Below, piece by piece: positions 14,781 through 18,282 of a stretch of 18,282 bases of DNA (the first letter of the stretch is position 1; every line of letters begins with the position of its first letter). The translations under genes and the position numbers were made by a program. Below the pieces are notes generated by a model, which saw nothing but the letters and a program-made list of their open reading frames with translations, was not told where the DNA came from and searched no databases. This stretch comes from Candidatus Eisenbergiella stercorigallinarum (GTDB lineage Bacteria > Bacillota > Clostridia > Lachnospirales > Lachnospiraceae): contig DWUW01000143.1 of NCBI GenBank assembly GCA_019120525.1, positions 1 through 18,282 of the forward strand, in the 5' to 3' direction.

Positions 14781-14837
14781 CTGCGGCCTGCGCCGGCATC
14801 GGTTTTTTGCCGGCCGCAGGCCCTGAAACCTGCGGCC
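14781..14837 (+). other. Alternative hairpins downstream of the MATE gene
   Basis: Three segments compete. CTGCGGCC at 14781-14788 (and CCTGCGCCGGCA at 14787-14798) can pair with TGCCGG-C-CGCAGG at 14808-14820. That same right arm, GGCCGCAGG at 14812-14820, is an exact inverted repeat of CCTGCGGCC at 14829-14837. The two folds are mutually exclusive. A T6 run (14803-14808) lies in the loop of the first fold and not after a stem, so this is not a standard terminator. Confidence 0.5.
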
Positions 14838-14856
14838 GTCGGGAAGCGGCAGAAAA

Positions 14857-14900
14857 TTTTGGGGACCTGTTTGAAAAATTTTTTGGGTCCGTTTGAAAAA
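14857..14900 (+). repeat. Imperfect direct repeat upstream of the tRNA-Ala promoter
   Basis: TTTTGGGGACCTGTTTGAAAAA is too long to matter beyond its core: GGGnCC, an optional T, and GTTTGAAAAA. Copies occupy 14857-14878 and 14881-14900, starting 24 bases apart. The second copy ends four bases before the -35 box of the tRNA-Ala promoter. Confidence 0.6.
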
Positions 14901-14904
14901 AAGC

Positions 14905-14933
14905 TTGCCAAGAAGGCATTTATCTGTTATTAT
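14905..14933 (+). promoter_or_regulatory. Promoter of tRNA-Ala
   Basis: TTGCCA (14905-14910), a 17-base spacer and TATTAT (14928-14933) are present. The tRNA starts 12 bases after the -10, so the leader is only a few bases long. Confidence 0.7.
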
Positions 14934-14944
14934 ACTACCTGCAC

Positions 14945-15017
14945 GGGGCATTGGCGCAGTTGGGAGCGCGCCACACTGGCAGTGTGGAGGTCACGGGTTC
15001 GAATCCCGTATGCTCCA
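14945..15017 (+). tRNA. tRNA-Ala (anticodon GGC)
   Basis: This is a complete 73-base cloverleaf. The acceptor arm GGGGCAT pairs with ATGCTCC, with the third pair being G3-U70, the identity element of alanine tRNAs. The D arm is GCGC/GCGC. The anticodon stem CCACA/TGTGG encloses the loop CTGGCAG, giving anticodon GGC. The T stem ACGGG/CCCGT has the loop TTCGAAT, and the discriminator is A15017. It reads GCC. CCA is not encoded; the next bases are TTTTAT. Confidence 0.96.
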
Positions 15018-15036
15018 TTTTATTTCTCCTGAAGAA

Positions 15037-15119
15037 CAGTTCTGTTATGCTTCTGAGTCCGCAATCTTCTGTTGCGGCGGCAGAACTGCAGGTGAGATAA
15101 ATTCTTTTTTCTTTTTTTC
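15037..15119 (+). terminator. Candidate terminator structure after tRNA-Ala
   Basis: CAGTTCTG (15037-15044) pairs with CAGAACTG (15081-15088). An inner CCGCAA (15059-15064)/TTGCGG (15072-15077) stem lies between them. A T-rich tract occupies 15102-15118, but about 13 bases separate it from the stem, which is unusual for an intrinsic terminator. The structure is clear; its role as terminator is uncertain. Confidence 0.4.
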
Positions 15120-15167
15120 CAATGATCAGGATAACCTTATATCAGCTGTGGATCCTTGAAAATTGAA

Positions 15168-15196
15168 TAGACTTTCTATTTCTTTTGTGGTATGAT
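15168..15196 (+). promoter_or_regulatory. Candidate promoter of the heptad-repeat gene
   Basis: TAGACT (15168-15173), a 17-base spacer and TATGAT (15191-15196) match consensus at four and five positions, and TGn precedes the -10. It lies about 24 bases before the ATG at 15220. Confidence 0.55.
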
Positions 15197-15219
15197 CGCC
15201 TGACGGGGAGGAATTGCAT

Positions 15220-15656
15220 ATGGATGGTCAGGAATTGCTGCGTGCGATATCAGATCTGCTGGATGACAGGCTGGGCAACCGGTTTGAAGGGATAGATGCC
15301 AGATTTGATGCGATGGAGAAGAGGATGGACGGGATAGATGCCAGGCTGGACGGGATAGATGCCAGGCTGGATGGGATAGATGTCAGGCTGGACGGGATAG
15401 ATGCCAGGCTGGACGGGATAGATGCAGGCTGGACGGGATAGATGTCAGGCTGGACAGGATGGAAAAGAGACAGGATGAGATGGAACTTCGCCTGGAAAAG
15501 GTGGAGTCCGATACTTCCGCGCTCAGGCATGGGCAGATTGAGATGCATAAAGAACTGAAGAATCTGTCAGCCCGTGTGGAAAGCACTTATATGCTTGCGC
15601 TTGATGCGTGGGGAAAGAGTACGGAAAACAGGAATCTGCTGGAAGCCATGCATTGA
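15220..15656 (+). pseudogene. Small heptad-repeat coiled-coil protein gene, interrupted by a one-base deletion
   Basis: ATG 15220 has GGGGAGG eight bases upstream, and a TTG at 15214 was set aside. The frame opens MDGQELLRAISDLLDDRLGN and then enters heptads DGIDARL. In the fifth heptad the DNA reads GATGCAGG where the other copies read GATGCCAGG or GATGTCAGG. The loss of one base leads to G-W-T-G and a stop at 15439-15441, after 73 residues. Restoring one base gives a continuous protein of about 145 residues, continuing LDGIDVRLDRMEKRQDEMEL and ending at TGA 15654-15656. The intact form would be a parallel coiled coil with a short Leu-rich head and a C-terminal segment like those of small soluble coiled-coil proteins common in Clostridia, whose function I do not know. 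An ATG at 15459 could in principle restart translation. The break may be real, a reversible slippage event, or a sequencing error. Confidence 0.85.
15328..15452 (+). repeat. Six tandem 21-bp repeats (coiled-coil heptads)
   Basis: Units start at 15328, 15349, 15370, 15391, 15412 and 15432. The consensus is GAY-GGG-ATA-GAT-GYC then AGG-CTG, coding D-G-I-D-A/V-R-L. Five units are 21 bases; the fifth (15412-15431) is 20. The only substitutions are at third or second codon positions of three codons, so the array looks recently amplified. Confidence 0.93.
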
Positions 15657-15742
15657 AACGAAAGCGGCCGGAAGGCGGAAAAAGGGGAACTCGAAAAAAA
15701 GGATTTGTATCAGAAGAGCGGTCTGCTGCGGAAGAAAGGAAA

Positions 15743-15760
15743 CGCCTGTATGGGCAGGCG
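15743..15760 (+). other. Short hairpin ahead of the pcrA ribosome site
   Basis: CGCCTG (15743-15748) and CAGGCG (15755-15760) form a 6-bp stem with a 6-base loop, ending two bases before the GGAG ribosome site at 15763. No convincing promoter was found in the 118-base gap, so pcrA may be reached by transcripts starting upstream. Confidence 0.35.
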
Positions 15761-15774
15761 ATGGAGAAAAGAAA

Positions 15775-18108
15775 ATGGAAAATCTGGACATGCTGAACGA
15801 CAGACAGAGGGAGGCGGTGCTTCAGACGGAAGGCCCCGTACTGATCCTTGCCGGGGCAGGAAGCGGGAAAACACGCGTGCTGACGCAGAGGATCGCATAT
15901 CTGATCGAAGAAAAGAAAGTGAATCCCTGGAATATCCTCGCGATCACCTTTACTAATAAAGCCGCGGGGGAGATGCGGGAGCGGGTGGATGCAATCGTGG
16001 GCTTCGGAGCGGAGAGCATCTGGGTATCCACCTTTCATTCCATGTGCGTCCGTATTCTGAGGCGGTACATAGACAGGTTGGGATTCGATACCAATTTTAC
16101 CATATATGATACGGATGACTCCAAAAGCGTGATGAAGGAGATCTGCAAGCGGCTGAACATTGATACGAAGATTTATAAGGAAAGGGCGCTGCTTGCGGAG
16201 ATTTCATCGGCAAAGGACGAGCTTGTCTCTCCGGAGGAATACAGCCTGAATACCATGGGGGACTTTTCCAAAAGAAGGATGGCGGAAGCCTACAGGGAGT
16301 ATCAGGATACGCTGAAAAAGAACAATGCGCTGGATTTTGATGATCTGATCGTGAAAACGGTGGAGCTGTTCCGGATGAATCCGGATGTGCTGGACAGTTA
16401 TCAGGAGCGGTTCCGTTATATCAGTGTGGACGAGTATCAGGATACCAACACCGCGCAGTTTGAGCTGGTCAGGCTTTTGTCGCAGAAATACAGAAATCTC
16501 TGCGTGGTGGGTGACGACGACCAGTCGATCTATAAATTCCGGGGGGCGAATATCCGCAATATCCTGGATTTTGAGAAGGTGTTTCCGGAGGCGGCGGTGG
16601 TAAAGCTGGAGCAGAATTACCGTTCCACGCAGACGATCCTGGATGCGGCAAACGCCGTGATCAGGAACAATACCGCCAGAAAGGATAAGAGGCTCTGGAC
16701 GGACCAGAAAGAAGGAGAGAAGGTCCATTTCCGCCGGTTTGAGACGGCTTATGAGGAAGCGGAGTTCATTGCTTCGGATATCGTGCAGAAAAAGAAGAGG
16801 TACGGGGCGCAGTACCGGGATTTTGCCGTATTGTACCGCACCAATGCCCAGTCCCGGCTTCTGGAGGAACGGTTCATCCTGGAGGGGATTCCCTATGACG
16901 TGGTGGGCGGCGTGAATTTTTACGCCAGAAAGGAGATCAAGGATGTCCTTGCCTATCTGAAGACTATTGAAAACGGCAGGGATGATCTTGCGGTAAAGCG
17001 TATCATCAACGTGCCCCGAAGAGGGATTGGAGCCACGACCATTCTGCGGGTGCAGGACTATGCCGACGGGCGGGGGATCAGCTTTTTTGACGCCCTGTGC
17101 GAGGCGGACCAGATTATGGCGGTGGGAAAAAGCGCTTCCAAAATAAAACCGTTTGTCACCATGATCCGGGCTTTCCGAAGCAAGATGGAATATTACGGCC
17201 TGGAGGAGCTGGTCCAGGATGTGCTGGATACCACGGGCTATGGGAAGGAGCTGGAGGAATCCGACGAGGAGGACGCGCAGGACAGGCTCCAGAACATCGA
17301 TGAATTCATCAGTAAGGTGGTGGCCTACGAGACCGGCCATGACGAGCCGACGCTGTCCGGCTTCCTGGAGGAGGTGGCCCTGGTCGCGGACGTGGACAAT
17401 GTGGACGGGGCGGACAACCGGGCTCTCCTGATGACGCTGCATGCCGCAAAAGGGCTGGAATTTCCCTTTGTGTATCTTTCGGGGATGGAGGACGGGATTT
17501 TTCCCGGTTATATGACGATCTCGTCAGACGACCCCTCCGCCATGGAGGAAGAGAGAAGGCTCGCCTACGTGGGGATCACGCGGGCAAAAGAGGAACTTAC
17601 GCTGACCTGCGCAAGGCAGCGCATGGTCCGTGGAGAGACGCAGTATAATCCGGTCAGCCGGTTCGTCCGGGAGGTCCCCCAGGAGCTTCTGGATGAAAAG
17701 CTTCCCATGTTCCGAAAAATGCCGGAGCTGGAGGAATTCCAGGAAAACCCGCAGATCCGGGAACGCTTCCGCAGCGCGCCGTACGGGGGGAATTACGGAA
17801 CCGCCCCCGTTTCGGATTTTCGTCCGAAGGCCGTGGCGAAGCCCAGGAGGACCGCGGAAGAAAACAAACCCTTCATCGCCCGGGGGCTGGACAGCCTTTC
17901 CGGCGTGAACGGCTTAAACCGCGGCGGGCAGGGGAAGGCGGCAGCGCTGGAATATGCGCAGGGAGACCGTGTGAGCCATATGAAATACGGTGAAGGGACG
18001 GTGCTTCAGATCGAGGACAGCCCCAGGGATTACCGCGTGACCGTGGACTTCGACAGGGCGGGAACGAAGATCATGTACGCCGCATTCGCGAAACTGAAGA
18101 AACTATGA
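15775..18108 (+). CDS. pcrA: ATP-dependent DNA helicase PcrA (UvrD/Rep, SF1A), 777 aa
   Basis: PcrA is the 3'-5' helicase of Gram-positive bacteria used in repair, plasmid rolling-circle replication and removal of RecA or stalled polymerase from DNA. All SF1 motifs are visible in order: Q-motif LNDRQREAV (7-15), Walker A AGAGSGKT (26-33), Ia TFTNKAAGEMRER, motif II DEYQDTN (219-225), III GDDDQSIYKFRGA, IV EQNYRST, V TLHAAKGLEFP and VI YVGITRAKEEL (598-608). The last 50 residues (GDRVSHMKYGEGTVLQIEDS onward) form the Tudor-like domain that binds RNA polymerase. Between motif VI and this domain lies a Gly/Pro/Arg-rich linker. ATG 15775 has GGAG eight bases upstream and gives the normal family start; an in-frame extension to 15574 would overlap the upstream gene and has no family resemblance. 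The length is slightly above the family's 720-750 residues. Confidence 0.98.
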   Translation: MENLDMLNDRQREAVLQTEGPVLILAGAGSGKTRVLTQRIAYLIEEKKVNPWNILAITFTNKAAGEMRERVDAIVGFGAESIWVSTFHSMCVRILRRYIDRLGFDTNFTIYDTDDSKSVMKEICKRLNIDTKIYKERALLAEISSAKDELVSPEEYSLNTMGDFSKRRMAEAYREYQDTLKKNNALDFDDLIVKTVELFRMNPDVLDSYQERFRYISVDEYQDTNTAQFELVRLLSQKYRNLCVVGDDDQSIYKFRGANIRNILDFEKVFPEAAVVKLEQNYRSTQTILDAANAVIRNNTARKDKRLWTDQKEGEKVHFRRFETAYEEAEFIASDIVQKKKRYGAQYRDFAVLYRTNAQSRLLEERFILEGIPYDVVGGVNFYARKEIKDVLAYLKTIENGRDDLAVKRIINVPRRGIGATTILRVQDYADGRGISFFDALCEADQIMAVGKSASKIKPFVTMIRAFRSKMEYYGLEELVQDVLDTTGYGKELEESDEEDAQDRLQNIDEFISKVVAYETGHDEPTLSGFLEEVALVADVDNVDGADNRALLMTLHAAKGLEFPFVYLSGMEDGIFPGYMTISSDDPSAMEEERRLAYVGITRAKEELTLTCARQRMVRGETQYNPVSRFVREVPQELLDEKLPMFRKMPELEEFQENPQIRERFRSAPYGGNYGTAPVSDFRPKAVAKPRRTAEENKPFIARGLDSLSGVNGLNRGGQGKAAALEYAQGDRVSHMKYGEGTVLQIEDSPRDYRVTVDFDRAGTKIMYAAFAKLKKL

Positions 18109-18197
18109 GAAAAGCCCCGTGCCTGGCCAGATCTGTGCAGAAAATGGGAAAAACATTTTAAAATTATGAAAAATTTATAGTAAACATTTGTAAAAAG

Positions 18198-18209
18198 TGG
18201 TATGATAAT
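18198..18209 (+). promoter_or_regulatory. Candidate extended -10 promoter ahead of the last gene
   Basis: TGGTATGAT (18198-18206) fits an extended -10. The overlapping GATAAT at 18204-18209, with TAAACA 17 bases upstream (18181-18186), is a second option. The 156-base gap after pcrA is AT-rich with no clear terminator; a small hairpin ATGTGC/GCGCAT (18223-18238 region) would fall in the leader. Confidence 0.5.
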
Positions 18210-18264
18210 ACAGTATTCAGGGATGTGCTATGGCGCATACTATACGGTAGAAAGGATGGTTGGC

Positions 18265-18282
18265 ATGGGAAAGCTGGAAGAG
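18265..18282 (+). CDS. First six codons of a gene running off the right edge
   Basis: ATG 18265 has AAAGGA eight bases upstream and is preceded by a candidate promoter. Only M-G-K-L-E-E is visible, so no identity can be given. An in-frame ATG at 18256 overlaps the ribosome site and is less likely. Confidence 0.55.

Noticed and set aside
14893..15159. Small plus-strand frames over the tRNA-Ala gene
   Set aside because: They run straight through a well-formed tRNA and have no ribosome site.
15328..15452. Possible CRISPR array
   Set aside because: The repeats are contiguous 21-base coding heptads with no spacers.
15574..15774. N-terminal extension of PcrA by 67 residues
   Set aside because: It would overlap the coiled-coil gene, has no ribosome site and does not resemble PcrA N-termini; ATG 15775 does.

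Overview
The window reads as chromosomal DNA of a GC-rich Bacillota anaerobe. Clostridia, probably Lachnospiraceae, is my best guess, inferred from gene content and not from any search. Supporting signs are strong AGGAGG-type ribosome sites, TTGACA/TATAAT-type promoters with 17-base spacers, two tRNA genes without an encoded CCA, a Bacillota-type AsnA, PcrA with its C-terminal RNA-polymerase-binding domain, and an LtaS-like enzyme.

Left part (1-2885). Two minus-strand genes, a partial transglutaminase-like protein and a cysteine-rich 306-residue protein of unknown function, face away from a plus-strand gene for an unrecognised protein ending in a tryptophan-studded coiled coil. Next come a tRNA-Val(GAC) gene with its own promoter and terminator (2882-3040) and a plus-strand CcdA-thioredoxin fusion (3077-4477). 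That fusion converges on asnA (minus) across a bidirectional terminator.

Middle part (5745-11195, minus strand). A three-gene operon is driven by a consensus-like promoter at 11167-11195: an LtaS-type polyol-phosphate polymer synthase, a YfhO-type GT-C glycosyltransferase, and a small membrane acyltransferase of the DUF1624/HGSNAT type. The last two genes overlap by 4 bases. I infer that together they make and decorate a teichoic-acid-like surface polymer. A 26-base perfect palindrome sits just ahead of the yfhO ribosome site. This operon is the most system-like part of the window.

Right part (11235-18282, plus strand). In order: a GNAT acetyltransferase with an unassigned N-terminal half; a membrane-anchored MORN-repeat protein in tandem with a MATE transporter; a structured intergenic region; tRNA-Ala(GGC); a small heptad-repeat coiled-coil gene broken by a single-base deletion inside a 21-bp tandem repeat; pcrA; and the first six codons of another gene. 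No insertion sequence, prophage, CRISPR array or rRNA gene was seen. No stretch over 300 bases lacks a gene.
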